Source: Clostridium ragsdalei P11 (GTDB lineage Bacteria; Bacillota; Clostridia; Clostridiales; Clostridiaceae). Taken from it: 64,000 nt of DNA. The notes under the pieces were generated by a model. It was given only the letters and a program-made list of their open reading frames with translations. It was not told where the DNA came from and did not search any database. The position numbers and the translations under genes are program-made. Position 1 is the stretch's first letter; every line of letters starts with the position of its first letter. Location of the stretch: assembly GCF_001675165.1 (NCBI RefSeq), contig NZ_LROS01000010.1, positions 27,438 through 91,437 of the forward strand, in the 5' to 3' direction. Shown here in pieces: positions 53,330-61,986 of the stretch.

Positions 53330-53511
53330 AAGAAATACTTAGTGTTGGTAACACTAAGTATCCTAGAACAAAAGTAGATATCCCAAATTTCATCTTTGGT
53401 GCTAGTCATTTTCACAGAGTGCTTATTTTGTTTTAGGGTTATTGGACGAATTAAATAGAAATTTAATTAAGAGAAGAGCACACTAATCTTGTGAGGATGG
53501 GTGCTTTTTTT
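53330..53511 (+). ncRNA. Candidate structured RNA downstream of the sigma factor gene
   Basis: Four regular stems occur in 180 nt. The first is ACTTAGTGTT/AACACTAAGT (53337-53359, perfect 10 bp, 3-nt loop). The second is CCTAGAACAAAA/TTTTGTTTTAGG (53362-53373 with 53426-53437, 12 bp, one mismatch), enclosing CCAAA/TTTGG. The third is AATTAAAT/ATTTAATT (53449-53468, perfect). The last is AGCAC/GTGCT (53477-53505) followed by seven T, a rho-independent terminator. With an extended -10 in front, this looks like an independent transcript. I do not recognise an Rfam family; no ORF of note lies inside. Confidence 0.5.
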
Positions 53512-54165
53512 CTTTGCTATTAATTTCTATGTAAGTACCAAGAAACTTTATCTCAATAATTAACTTAGATATTGTACCATAATTATAAAAAAGTATATAG
53601 AGGTATTTGCTGGAAGATGATATGTGAAGCGCATTAATATAAATTGTATTTTATCTAATTATATGCAGGAATTTAACTATTTTTGTAGAAGCATAATATA
53701 ATTGATAAAATTTGTTAATTTATACATAAGGTTGAAATTATTATAAATAAGAAATGGGGGGTGAAAGAAAATATGAAACATAAATGTTATTATTTCATTT
53801 ACTGAATTTTTCAGTTTCCTGTCTGCTATCTCTGAGACAAAGAATGGAAGCATTGGGCGTACACTACGTGCGCTAAAATATATATCAGCTTTTTTCAAAG
53901 AATATGGAATCGCAAATTTAAAGGCAAATTTATCTATGATCACTTTGAAAACAGCACCTATAAAGTTAATTCCTGTATTACTCACAAGAAGAAATATAAG
54001 ACATAGTATCTGCTATTGATCTTGAAATTTCAATTGGAATTTGCGATAATACCGTTCTGATTTTGTCATTAATGAAGGAGAACTGCTAAAGTATGTGAAT
54101 AATAATAGTTAAAATCAAATTTAACTAATATTGAGTTAAATGAAATGAAATAATTAATTGTCTAT
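53512..54165. other. Gene-poor stretch before the yhaO-like gene
   Basis: No supportable gene. About 40 bp at 53569-53607 (GTACCATAATTATAAAAAAG core) recur, diverged, at 61023-61063. A reverse frame at 53677-53985 (102 codons) and short forward frames near 53815-54000 and 54050-54110 have coding-like composition, but none has a start site or a recognisable domain. Probably debris of deleted genes. Confidence 0.4.
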
Positions 54166-54177
54166 GGAGGTATGAAT

Positions 54178-55314
54178 GTGAAAGAAATAAGGATATTGCA
54201 TTGTGCAGATATGCACCTTGGTGCAGAATTATCAACATTGGGAAGAAAAGCAGTGACAAGGAGGGCTGAAGTTAAAAGGACATTTTTGAATATTTTAAAA
54301 TTATGTCAGGATGAAAAAATACAATTATTGCTGATAGCGGGAGATTTATTTGATAATGTTCATGTTCAGAAAACTATGCTGGAAGAAATAAAAAATGGGT
54401 TTGCAGGACTGGAAGGTACTATTGTGGCAATTGCACCTGGAAATCATGATCCAATTACTGAAGATTCACCGTATTTGTTAAAGGATTTCTGGCCCCGTAA
54501 TGTCATTATTTTTAAAGGTGCATTAGAAAAAATAGAACTTGAAAAATTGGGAGTTCGTCTGTGGGGAGGAGCTTTTACGGGAACATATCAAGTCGATTCC
54601 ATGTTGAAGAATTTTACCATTCCAGATGATGAGTTAATTAATATCTGTGTAATTCACGGAGAACTTGTCGGCCCGCATCAAAAGAGCAATTACAATCCAA
54701 TTACAGAAACGCAGCTTAAAAATAGCAAAGTTGATTATGTTGCTTTAGGACATATTCATAAACAGACTGAAGTATTAAAAGCTGGCAATACATATTATGC
54801 CTATTCAGGATGCCCGGAAGGAAGGGGATTTGATGAGATTGATGAAAAAGGTGTCTACATTGGGACAGTTTCAAAAGGGCTGTGCAGGCTAAAATACCGT
54901 AGATTGTGCCAGCGTATGAATGTTGAACTTCATGTAGACATTTCTGATGCAAAGAATTCAAAAATGGCTGCGGATATTATACTGGATAAAATGAAGTCAA
55001 GATGTGAAGAAAATTATTCAGAAAATCTTTACAAGGTGATTCTGGAGGGAATGATTGCAGACAATGTCAGTATTGATATTGATGATATCAAGGCAATTTT
55101 ATATGAGATATTCTTTGTTAAAATTAAAGATCATACTACAGTAAAGATAGATTTTGACGCGGTTCCGGAGGAAACGACACTTAGGAATATTTTTATACGG
55201 AAGATGATGGAACGAATAAATGATGCAGGACCTGATGAAAAAGAAAAATTAAACAAGGCACTCAGACTTGGATTGAAGGCATTTTTCGGGGAGGTAAAAT
55301 ATAGTGAAGATTAA
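54178..55314 (+). CDS. Mre11/SbcD-family metallophosphoesterase, YhaO-like
   Basis: 378 residues from a GTG at 54178, which is 7 nt after GGAGG; the ATG at 54172 would be only 1 nt from it. The five metallophosphoesterase motifs are complete: HCADMHLGA, AGDLFDN, APGNHDP, VIHGEL and ALGHIHKQ. These bind two Mn ions in Mre11-type DNA nucleases. A C-terminal capping domain follows. It overlaps by 11 nt a gene for a Rad50-like ATPase with a membrane hairpin, the arrangement of Bacillus yhaO-yhaN. The role is probably DNA end processing, possibly at the membrane or on invading DNA. Confidence 0.87.
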   Translation: MKEIRILHCADMHLGAELSTLGRKAVTRRAEVKRTFLNILKLCQDEKIQLLLIAGDLFDNVHVQKTMLEEIKNGFAGLEGTIVAIAPGNHDPITEDSPYLLKDFWPRNVIIFKGALEKIELEKLGVRLWGGAFTGTYQVDSMLKNFTIPDDELINICVIHGELVGPHQKSNYNPITETQLKNSKVDYVALGHIHKQTEVLKAGNTYYAYSGCPEGRGFDEIDEKGVYIGTVSKGLCRLKYRRLCQRMNVELHVDISDAKNSKMAADIILDKMKSRCEENYSENLYKVILEGMIADNVSIDIDDIKAILYEIFFVKIKDHTTVKIDFDAVPEETTLRNIFIRKMMERINDAGPDEKEKLNKALRLGLKAFFGEVKYSED

Positions 55315-58243
55315 TAAATTGCAGATAGGCAGTTTTGGCAAATTCAAGGACTATGAATTAGAATTAAAAGATGGTTTTCAACTGATATACGGGAAAAATG
55401 AGGATGGAAAATCAACCTTGATGGCATTTATTAAAATAATGTTTTACAGCAAACTGGAAAGGGGCAAGGACATAAATAAAAATCTGAGGAAGAAATACCA
55501 GCCATGGGATGGTTCCATGATGAATGGAGCAATCGAATTTGAACATGATGGAACATGTTACCGCCTGCAGAAAGATATGGGGGCTACTCCTGGAGCAGAT
55601 AAAGTAAAACTTATCAATATGGACACTGGAGAGGAAGTATCTTTTGGTAAAAATGAAGAGATTGGAAAAAGATTTTTTGGCCTTGATTTGGACGGGTTTG
55701 AACGCAGTGTTTATATAAGTAATATCGGAAGTTTTTCTTCCAATGGGAATAATGATGAAGTTGCAGAAAAATTGATGTCAAATTTAGTTCTTTCAGGAGA
55801 CGAAAATGTATCCCAGCAATTGGTGATAAACCGTATTAATGATGCAATAGAAGATATGGAATCTAAGAGAGGAAAAAAGGGAATACTCGTTGAAGCTAAA
55901 AATGAAATTGACTCTTTGCATAATGAATTGGTGGATATTCAAATACTTGAAGATGAACAGAAAAAAAACATGGAAGAATATCAGTGCCTGAAAACAAAGT
56001 TGAATGAGCAAAAAAATATTAAAGACTTGCTGGAACTAAATACAAATAGAAATAGACTAAAGCGAGTAAATTCTCTTATTGAAAAAATAATGGGGTACAC
56101 TGAATCAGAAAAAAAATTAGAAAAAGAAAATATTCCATTTAAAAGTCTTAAGGCATTTTTAACGGAATGCAATTCACTGATGGATGAAAGTGAAAAAGTA
56201 AGCGGAAGCCTGGAAAAGCTGAAAGGATCAATTAAAAATGAAGATTGTAATGGAAATAAGCTTATTCCAGTAAGTAAAAAGGAGTATAAATGTCTAAATG
56301 AACTGGTCAGCAAGGAAAAAACACTTAAAGACTTGCTAAAGAGAATTGATGAATGTTTTTTACCGGCGTTCAGGTCTTTTATAGAAGCAAAAAATAGTTA
56401 TCAAAATGCAGAAACACTGTTAAGAAAAGAAACTGAACTGGCAGGGCAATTGCAAAAATTTCATAAAGCTTATAAAAGTTATGAAGAAGAAAAGAGTACC
56501 AGAATAGCAGATAAAGAGAAGATTACAAGAGACTTTGAAAAAGACAGGGCAAAGTGGAATTCCGAAAAACAACTGAGAGAGCAGCATATTGAATTTACAA
56601 GTGAAAAATTGTCAATGCAGGGCAAATTGACACAAACATCAGGTAAAGAAAGCCAGAATAAAAATTTATTACTGATTTTTAGTGTTATACTTGGCGTCAT
56701 TTCACTTATACTTGCAGTAAAAATCAGTTCACTTGCAGCAATTGGAGTTGTTCTTGCCGCTGGAATAGGTGTATTTGCAATCAAGTCCGATAAACAAAGT
56801 GATAAAACGGAAAAAGGCAATAAATATGATTCAACAAGTAATCTAAAGCAGGAATTGCAAAATCTCAAAGTTCAAAGTGAAAGGGAAGACAGGAGGGTTT
56901 CTGACAGGACAAAAGATTATGAGGATAAAATAGCGGATATTTCAAGTAAAATTGATAGAATTGAAGAAAAGTTAAAATCGTTAATAGAAAATAATAATGC
57001 CTACATGAATTCAATGGATAAATGTTCACAGCTGAAAAATGAGAAAGATATAGCTTTAAATTATCTAAATACGAGAAAAAGCATTTTTTCCCAGGAATTG
57101 AACTATATGCTTGAAAAATATTCGGGAAATTCAAACTTAAATGCAGAAGCAAAAATTACAGTTTTACAGTCGGAAGATTTAAAAGAAATAGATGCTGTCA
57201 GCTATAGAAATAAAATTGAGGAACTTTATAATGCTGTAGAACTGGAAATTAAAGAAAAAATGAATGAAAAATCGTGTACATCGATAAAAAAATATGAAAA
57301 TAAATATCTGGAGTATGCTTCCAACATGAAAAATCATGATGCTGTTACCAGGGTTCAGGAAGAGTACTTAAAAAAAGCCGGACAATTTCTGGATAAAGTG
57401 AATGAATATGAAATTACACCGGACTATGAAGCTGCTAAAGTTTTAGTACAAAAGCTTCAAGAAAAAATTTCTCAATTGGAAAGAGAAAAATATGAAGTGC
57501 TCAATATAGCAAAGGGAATGGGATATGATTCTCCTTCACTTGATCATTTAAATGAGGAAAAAAATAAATTGGAAGCATCAATAAAACGATTTGAGTCTGT
57601 AGGAGATATTAATTATTCCATAGAAGAATTAAAACAAAAACAGAAAGATTTTGCGTCTCAAAATATTGAACAACAATTTTTCGATTTGCAGAAAAAAATT
57701 AAGACACCGGATAAAAATTCAAGTCAGATTCAAGAAGAAATAGATGAAAAGGAAAAAGATATGGATGAAAAGACACAATACTTTGATTGTCTTAAAATTG
57801 CATCAGAAGTAATGCAGGAAGCTTCAGATGAGGTGCGTAAGAGTTTTGGACCGCAGTTAAACAGGAAGACTTCAGAAATATTCAAAAGCCTGACTAATGG
57901 AAAATACGGGAATATTCTTGTAACAAAAGATTACGATATTTCTATCCAGTCAGGTATACACTATAGGGAATGGAAATACTTGAGTAATGGAACAGTTGAC
58001 CAGGTTTATCTGGCATTAAGATTAGCTATTGCAGAGCTTATTTCTGATAAAAACATTTATTTACCTTTATTTTTAGATGATGTGCTGATGCAGTATGACG
58101 ACGAAAGAATGGATGCAGCCTTGAAGTTTTTGTCTGATTATGCAGTTCAAAAAGGGGATGAATTTCAACTGCTTTTGTTCACCTGCCATCAGAATATAAT
58201 AGAACGAGCAAAGCATTATACTAATGAGGCAGTTAAAATTTGA
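55304..58243 (+). CDS. Rad50/SbcC-like ATPase with membrane hairpin, YhaN-like
   Basis: 979 residues from a GTG with GGGGAGG 9-10 nt upstream. Walker A is LIYGKNEDGKSTLMAF (about 28-43), followed by KYQPWDGS as in YhaN. Coiled coils span about 190-440 and 510-850. Between them two hydrophobic helices (about 455-495, LLLIFSVILGVISLILAV and AAIGVVLAAGIGVFAI) would anchor the protein in the membrane, a YhaN feature. The C-terminal head has LSNGTVDQVYLALRLA (signature) and Walker B LPLFLDDVLMQYDD. With the YhaO-like nuclease it forms a membrane-linked Mre11-Rad50-type complex. Confidence 0.87.
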   Translation: MKINKLQIGSFGKFKDYELELKDGFQLIYGKNEDGKSTLMAFIKIMFYSKLERGKDINKNLRKKYQPWDGSMMNGAIEFEHDGTCYRLQKDMGATPGADKVKLINMDTGEEVSFGKNEEIGKRFFGLDLDGFERSVYISNIGSFSSNGNNDEVAEKLMSNLVLSGDENVSQQLVINRINDAIEDMESKRGKKGILVEAKNEIDSLHNELVDIQILEDEQKKNMEEYQCLKTKLNEQKNIKDLLELNTNRNRLKRVNSLIEKIMGYTESEKKLEKENIPFKSLKAFLTECNSLMDESEKVSGSLEKLKGSIKNEDCNGNKLIPVSKKEYKCLNELVSKEKTLKDLLKRIDECFLPAFRSFIEAKNSYQNAETLLRKETELAGQLQKFHKAYKSYEEEKSTRIADKEKITRDFEKDRAKWNSEKQLREQHIEFTSEKLSMQGKLTQTSGKESQNKNLLLIFSVILGVISLILAVKISSLAAIGVVLAAGIGVFAIKSDKQSDKTEKGNKYDSTSNLKQELQNLKVQSEREDRRVSDRTKDYEDKIADISSKIDRIEEKLKSLIENNNAYMNSMDKCSQLKNEKDIALNYLNTRKSIFSQELNYMLEKYSGNSNLNAEAKITVLQSEDLKEIDAVSYRNKIEELYNAVELEIKEKMNEKSCTSIKKYENKYLEYASNMKNHDAVTRVQEEYLKKAGQFLDKVNEYEITPDYEAAKVLVQKLQEKISQLEREKYEVLNIAKGMGYDSPSLDHLNEEKNKLEASIKRFESVGDINYSIEELKQKQKDFASQNIEQQFFDLQKKIKTPDKNSSQIQEEIDEKEKDMDEKTQYFDCLKIASEVMQEASDEVRKSFGPQLNRKTSEIFKSLTNGKYGNILVTKDYDISIQSGIHYREWKYLSNGTVDQVYLALRLAIAELISDKNIYLPLFLDDVLMQYDDERMDAALKFLSDYAVQKGDEFQLLLFTCHQNIIERAKHYTNEAVKI

Positions 58244-58366
58244 TGTAATAAGTAATTTTTCTATTTGACTTTATTATAAATTTGGATTATAAAGAAATAA
58301 ATATAATAATTATTAGACTAAATTACAAATCTCTATAATTAATATTTGTTATAATGGTGAATTTTT

Positions 58367-59206
58367 ATGGAGGTGTTTAAGATAAATTTTCTATATTGGA
58401 ATGTTTGTAATAATAATATTTCTTCATATATTGTAGATGTATGTGTAGAAAATAAAATCAATATATTGATTTTAACAGAGTGTAAAAATATAGACGTAGA
58501 TTACTTGATAAGAAAATTAAGAGATGAAGGTATGTTTTTTCAGGTTGAAAGAATTAATAAGGATTCTAGAATAATGCTTTTACATAATACAGAAGGGCAA
58601 ATAAATGTTATAAAAGAAAGTAAATATTATTCAGCATTTAATATAAATGATGGAGATAAAAAAACTTTACTTTTTACATTACATCTTCCAAGCAGATATA
58701 AACAAGAAAAAGATGACTTAAACATGTATGCTTCGCAAATTATAAGGGAATTTGAGCAGCTTGAAGAAGAACGTAATACTGAAAATAGTATAGTTGTAGG
58801 CGACTTTAATATGAATCCTTTTGATAGTGGAATGATTTCAGCATTAAGTTTTAATGCAGTTATGTGTCCGGAAATTGCTAAAAGAAGAAGCAGAAAAGTT
58901 TTACAAGAAGAAAGAAAATTTTATTATAATCCGATGTGGCACCTTATGGGAAATGCTTCAAATTTGTCTAAGGGAACATTTTATTATTCAACTGAAATGA
59001 AAAGTTACTATTGGTATACGTATGATCAAGTTATATTAAGACCAGATTTAATAAATAAATTTGATATCAATAAGTTAAAAATAATTGATGTTATTAATAA
59101 AAACAGTTTAATAAGTAGAAATAATATACCTGACAAAAAAAGAATATCTGATCATTTGCCAATTAAATTTGAATTCAATATGGAGGTAATGAAAAATAAT
59201 GGATAA
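58367..59206 (+). CDS. Endonuclease/exonuclease/phosphatase (DNase I-fold) protein
   Basis: 279 residues. The motifs of the EEP superfamily occur in order: NFLYWNVCNNN (Asn), ILTECKN (metal-binding Glu), LFTLHLPSRY (His), VVGDFNMNPFDSG (catalytic Asp/Asn), WYTYDQVILRP and the closing RISDHLPIKFEF (Asp-His). All catalytic positions appear intact. The family cuts nucleic acids or phosphoesters. It overlaps by 8 nt a small unknown gene and lies 120 nt after the yhaN-like gene, with its own leader. The pairing looks like a toxin/effector plus partner or a two-gene defence unit; this is an inference. Confidence 0.82.
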   Translation: MEVFKINFLYWNVCNNNISSYIVDVCVENKINILILTECKNIDVDYLIRKLRDEGMFFQVERINKDSRIMLLHNTEGQINVIKESKYYSAFNINDGDKKTLLFTLHLPSRYKQEKDDLNMYASQIIREFEQLEEERNTENSIVVGDFNMNPFDSGMISALSFNAVMCPEIAKRRSRKVLQEERKFYYNPMWHLMGNASNLSKGTFYYSTEMKSYYWYTYDQVILRPDLINKFDINKLKIIDVINKNSLISRNNIPDKKRISDHLPIKFEFNMEVMKNNG

Positions 59207-59615
59207 TTTATGGAACTTACAAGACATTGATAAAAAAGTATCTAATTCTCCTAATTTAATACTAGAGGAACAAGCAAGGTATTTTGAAAAGACTATAAAG
59301 GGTGTTTTATATGCAAAAATCATAAATACAAGATTAAAAAGCAATGATGATGTGCAGGAATATAAACTTGCTACAAGTTTTAACATAGTATCTCCAGAAT
59401 TAGACAACTATACCTATACATTATTTACAGTATATTCAAATCCAGAAGCTAACTACCCGGTGGCTATTTCAGTAAATAATAATGAAGATTATATAGACAT
59501 TGATTATACTTGTAATAATGAAACAGAATTTATTAGAGATTTATCTAAAATTTTAAGTTCTGATAAGGTGACTGACATTATTGAAGTACTTTATTCAAAA
59601 AGCAAAAATTTTTAA
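59199..59615 (+). CDS. Unknown small partner of the EEP-fold protein
   Basis: 138 residues, acidic, predicted alpha/beta. The N-terminal ~50 are helical (WNLQDIDKKVSNSPNLILEE) and the rest alternates strands (YKLATSFNIVSPELDNYTYT and YPVAISVNNNEDYIDIDYT). No family is recognised. It overlaps the nuclease gene by 8 nt and so is translationally coupled to it. Possible roles are inhibitor (antitoxin-like), substrate adaptor or sensor. The frame continues open for 32 codons after its TAA with a zinc-ribbon-like CSKC motif, which may be chance. Confidence 0.6.
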   Translation: MDNLWNLQDIDKKVSNSPNLILEEQARYFEKTIKGVLYAKIINTRLKSNDDVQEYKLATSFNIVSPELDNYTYTLFTVYSNPEANYPVAISVNNNEDYIDIDYTCNNETEFIRDLSKILSSDKVTDIIEVLYSKSKNF

Positions 59616-59703
59616 CATATACTCAAACATACAACAACTTATTATAAACAGCGTTTTTGTTCCAAGTGTGGAGTTACCACTATAGTTGAATACACTTTTA
59701 ATA

Positions 59704-60900
59704 ATGAAATCTAAATATGAAAAAGATATCTTACCATTTATAGAAGATTTTGGTGCCTTTATAAATTTTATTTTGGAGAAAGATCCAGATTTATCAAATA
59801 AAACTCAAGTTTTAGGTAAAAACCTCTGTTTTGAATTAAATTCTCACCTGCATTTTCAAAGGACTGCAATCAAAGCAAGTTATACTCAAGAACAATATAT
59901 AGCTATAGATTTATTTTTTAAATTAGCAGTTAAAAGTAGATTGTTTTTAATACAGATCAATAATAAAAATAAGTTCAAACTAATAAAAACAGTTTGTTTA
60001 GAAGAATTCTTAAACTTAAATATTTATGAAAAATATGTATTTCTACTTGAAGTTTTTTGGACTACATATGATTTTGAAGAAGAATTAAGACATAATGTTT
60101 TCGAGTTTATCGAGCTTTTAAATGTAATTAGTAAAACTAATAGTTATAGCAAAATATTTAAAAATGATGTTGGTTATGGAGGTTTCTTTTCATATTATTC
60201 TAAGATTACAAGGATATTAAGAATACTAGGAATATGTGAATTAGAGTTTATAGATAGTGTTAAAAGTAAATACGATGATTCCATAAAAAGTATTATGCCA
60301 ACAGATTTTGGTAGAGAAATAAGTAAAACTTTAATAACAGCTTTAGATTATATAAATATTGAAGATTATATCATAAGTATTCTTAAAGAAAGATTGAATC
60401 TTAAGAATAGTGAAGAAGATAAAGCATTTATTGAAATTATATCAATGGTTTTTGAACCTAAGTTAATTAGCAAAACTATAAATTGTAATGTTGAAATTAA
60501 TAAAAAAGGAACTTATATATTAAAAGTTTTATTAGGTAAGAATCTTTGGAGAGTGCTAAAACTATCTCATAATACGACATTTCATGAATTACATTTATTA
60601 ATTCAACAAGCTTTTGATTTTGATAATGATCATATGTATGCTTTTTATACTGGCACAAGTAGAAGAACAGGAAAAGAGTTGTATTCAGCTAATCCATTTG
60701 GTGAAAGTGATGAATATGAAGAATTAACCATAGAAGAGGCGGACATTTATAAAGGTCAGCAATTTATATATTTATTTGACTTTGGTGATATGTGGGAATT
60801 TAAAATACAAGTAATGGACTTTATAGAAAATGAAGAATCTACTCCCCAAATCATTGAGAGCAAAGGAGAATCACCACAGCAGTATCCTGATTGGGATTAG
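59704..60900 (+). CDS. pRiA4b ORF-3-family protein
   Basis: 398 residues from the ATG at 59704; a TTG at 59686 is in frame, and neither has a clear ribosome binding site. The C-terminal ~130 residues are the pRiA4b ORF-3 domain: TYILKVLLGKNLWRVLKLSH, FHELHLLIQQAFDFDNDHMYAF, and LFDFGDMWEFKIQVMDF. This domain is common in plasmid- and transposon-borne genes, and its biochemical role is unknown. The N-terminal ~270 residues are helical and unassigned. The neighbourhood suggests cargo of the accessory region. Confidence 0.82.
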   Translation: MKSKYEKDILPFIEDFGAFINFILEKDPDLSNKTQVLGKNLCFELNSHLHFQRTAIKASYTQEQYIAIDLFFKLAVKSRLFLIQINNKNKFKLIKTVCLEEFLNLNIYEKYVFLLEVFWTTYDFEEELRHNVFEFIELLNVISKTNSYSKIFKNDVGYGGFFSYYSKITRILRILGICELEFIDSVKSKYDDSIKSIMPTDFGREISKTLITALDYINIEDYIISILKERLNLKNSEEDKAFIEIISMVFEPKLISKTINCNVEINKKGTYILKVLLGKNLWRVLKLSHNTTFHELHLLIQQAFDFDNDHMYAFYTGTSRRTGKELYSANPFGESDEYEELTIEEADIYKGQQFIYLFDFGDMWEFKIQVMDFIENEESTPQIIESKGESPQQYPDWD

Positions 60901-61105
60901 ATAAAAGTAGTAATAATCAGCTGTTTTAAGCTTTTTAGGTATGCTTAAGGTGTTTTTAGAAAAGAGTTCTAATAAATTACAAAGATGTGCGAAAGTAGAT
61001 AGCCCAATATTCAATTATACTTGGATATTATACTATAATTATGAAAAAGTATATAGAGATATTAAAGCTATTCCACTAATTTCAATACTTGAGGCATAAT
61101 TAGTT
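60901..61105. other. Intergenic region with weak hairpin and a diverged repeat
   Basis: TTAAGC/GCTTAA near 60928-60950, followed by GGTGTTTTTAG, may end the pRiA4b-type gene. Bases 61023-61063 are a diverged copy (about six mismatches in 40) of 53569-53607. Nothing else is recognised. Confidence 0.35.
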
Positions 61106-61186
61106 TTTGAGATGCTTTTGTTCACCTGTCATCAGTATATAATAGAACGTGCAAAGTCTTATGGTACTGTAGTGGTTAAAATTTGA
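61106..61186 (+). pseudogene. C-terminal remnant of a second yhaN-like gene
   Basis: Twenty-six codons and a stop read FEMLLFTCHQYIIERAKSYG then TVVVKI, matching the end of the YhaN-like protein at 58160-58243 (FQLLLFTCHQNIIERAKHYT...VKI); the DNA is similarly conserved past the stop (TGATGTAATAA). An in-frame stop lies 9 nt upstream and no other part of the gene is present. It is the tail of a lost paralog. Confidence 0.7.
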
Positions 61187-61195
61187 TGTAATAAA

Positions 61196-61335
61196 GCTTG
61201 CCTGATTGGCAGAGGGATGATGTTAGAGGAGCTATTGATGTTGAAGAAATATTTCTTTAAGTCCTAAATTTGGTTGAGGATGAACAGGTTTACAGAATCT
61301 ATGGTCTGCTTGACGTACTGAAGTAAGACGTGAAT
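61196..61335 (+). pseudogene. Short degraded coding stretch of unknown origin
   Basis: One frame reads SLPDWQRDDVRGAIDVEEIF, then L and a TAA, then continues in frame VLNLVEDEQVYRIYGLLDVL with K and a stop. The protein-like composition on both sides of the internal stop suggests a decayed gene. The family is not recognised. Confidence 0.3.
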
Positions 61336-61408
61336 TGATAAAAGGAAATGCATTAGTATAAATTTAATATCATATATTGGTAATTGAAATTAATTTACTT
61401 CACCCCTG

Positions 61409-61761
61409 TTATATCAAGGATGAAGCATTTTTACATGAAGCTTTATTTGATATGTATTTTAAAAGAGCTTCGCAGCCTATTTTTATATCATCATAGGTCT
61501 CATCAAAATTACCTGTGTACCAGGGATCTGCAATGTCCCCTGAAGTATCTGAGAAATCAAGAAGCTTTGTAACCTTGTTTTGAGAATCTTGTCTCTTGTG
61601 CCCCTATGAACAGGATTGCCGATCTCTTCGGTGCTTGTTGCAGAGGATGCTATAAAGAAGTTATCTTCAAGTCCGCGTTTGTTGACTATATCTTTTAATA
61701 CAAATTCAGCCATTGGTGAGCGGCATATGTTGCCGTGACATACAAACATTATTCTGATCAT
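61409..61761 (-). pseudogene. Low-molecular-weight protein-tyrosine phosphatase, internally deleted
   Basis: The N-terminal part is convincing: MIRIMFVCHGNICRSPMAEF carries the CxxxxxRS phosphatase loop. After about residue 60 (HRGTRDKIL) the frame shifts. The C-terminal end continues in another frame as KVTKLLDFSDTSGDIADPWY, with TGNFDETYDDIKIGCEALL after it, and includes the general-acid DPWY. Around 45-50 residues between the two parts are missing. A deletion plus frameshift has therefore inactivated the gene; the translated ORF ends at 61483 in nonsense sequence. The ribosome binding site (GAGGT before ATG) is still present. Confidence 0.75.
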
Positions 61762-61986
61762 ATATTATACCTCGTTTAAATAATATTTTTGTTTTCAATT
61801 GACATAACAAATAAATTATATCATGCTTTTATTATGCAGACAAAATTAAGGCTAAGTGTAGTAAATGAGTGTCTGAATATAGATTCATAGGCTTTTACTA
61901 TGGGATATATCTTAGACATAGTATATTTTGTAAAAGCGAATTTAAATCTTCCATAATAATTATATAAATTTAAGGAGAAAATGTTT

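Noticed and set aside
53677..53985. 102-codon reverse ORF between the ncRNA candidate and the yhaO-like gene
   Set aside because: Composition is partly protein-like, but it has no ribosome binding site or recognisable domain, and the forward strand looks equally coding-like; treated as debris.
61384..61572. 62-codon forward ORF over the phosphatase remnant
   Set aside because: It starts at a TTG and runs antisense to the clearly recognisable phosphatase C-terminus.
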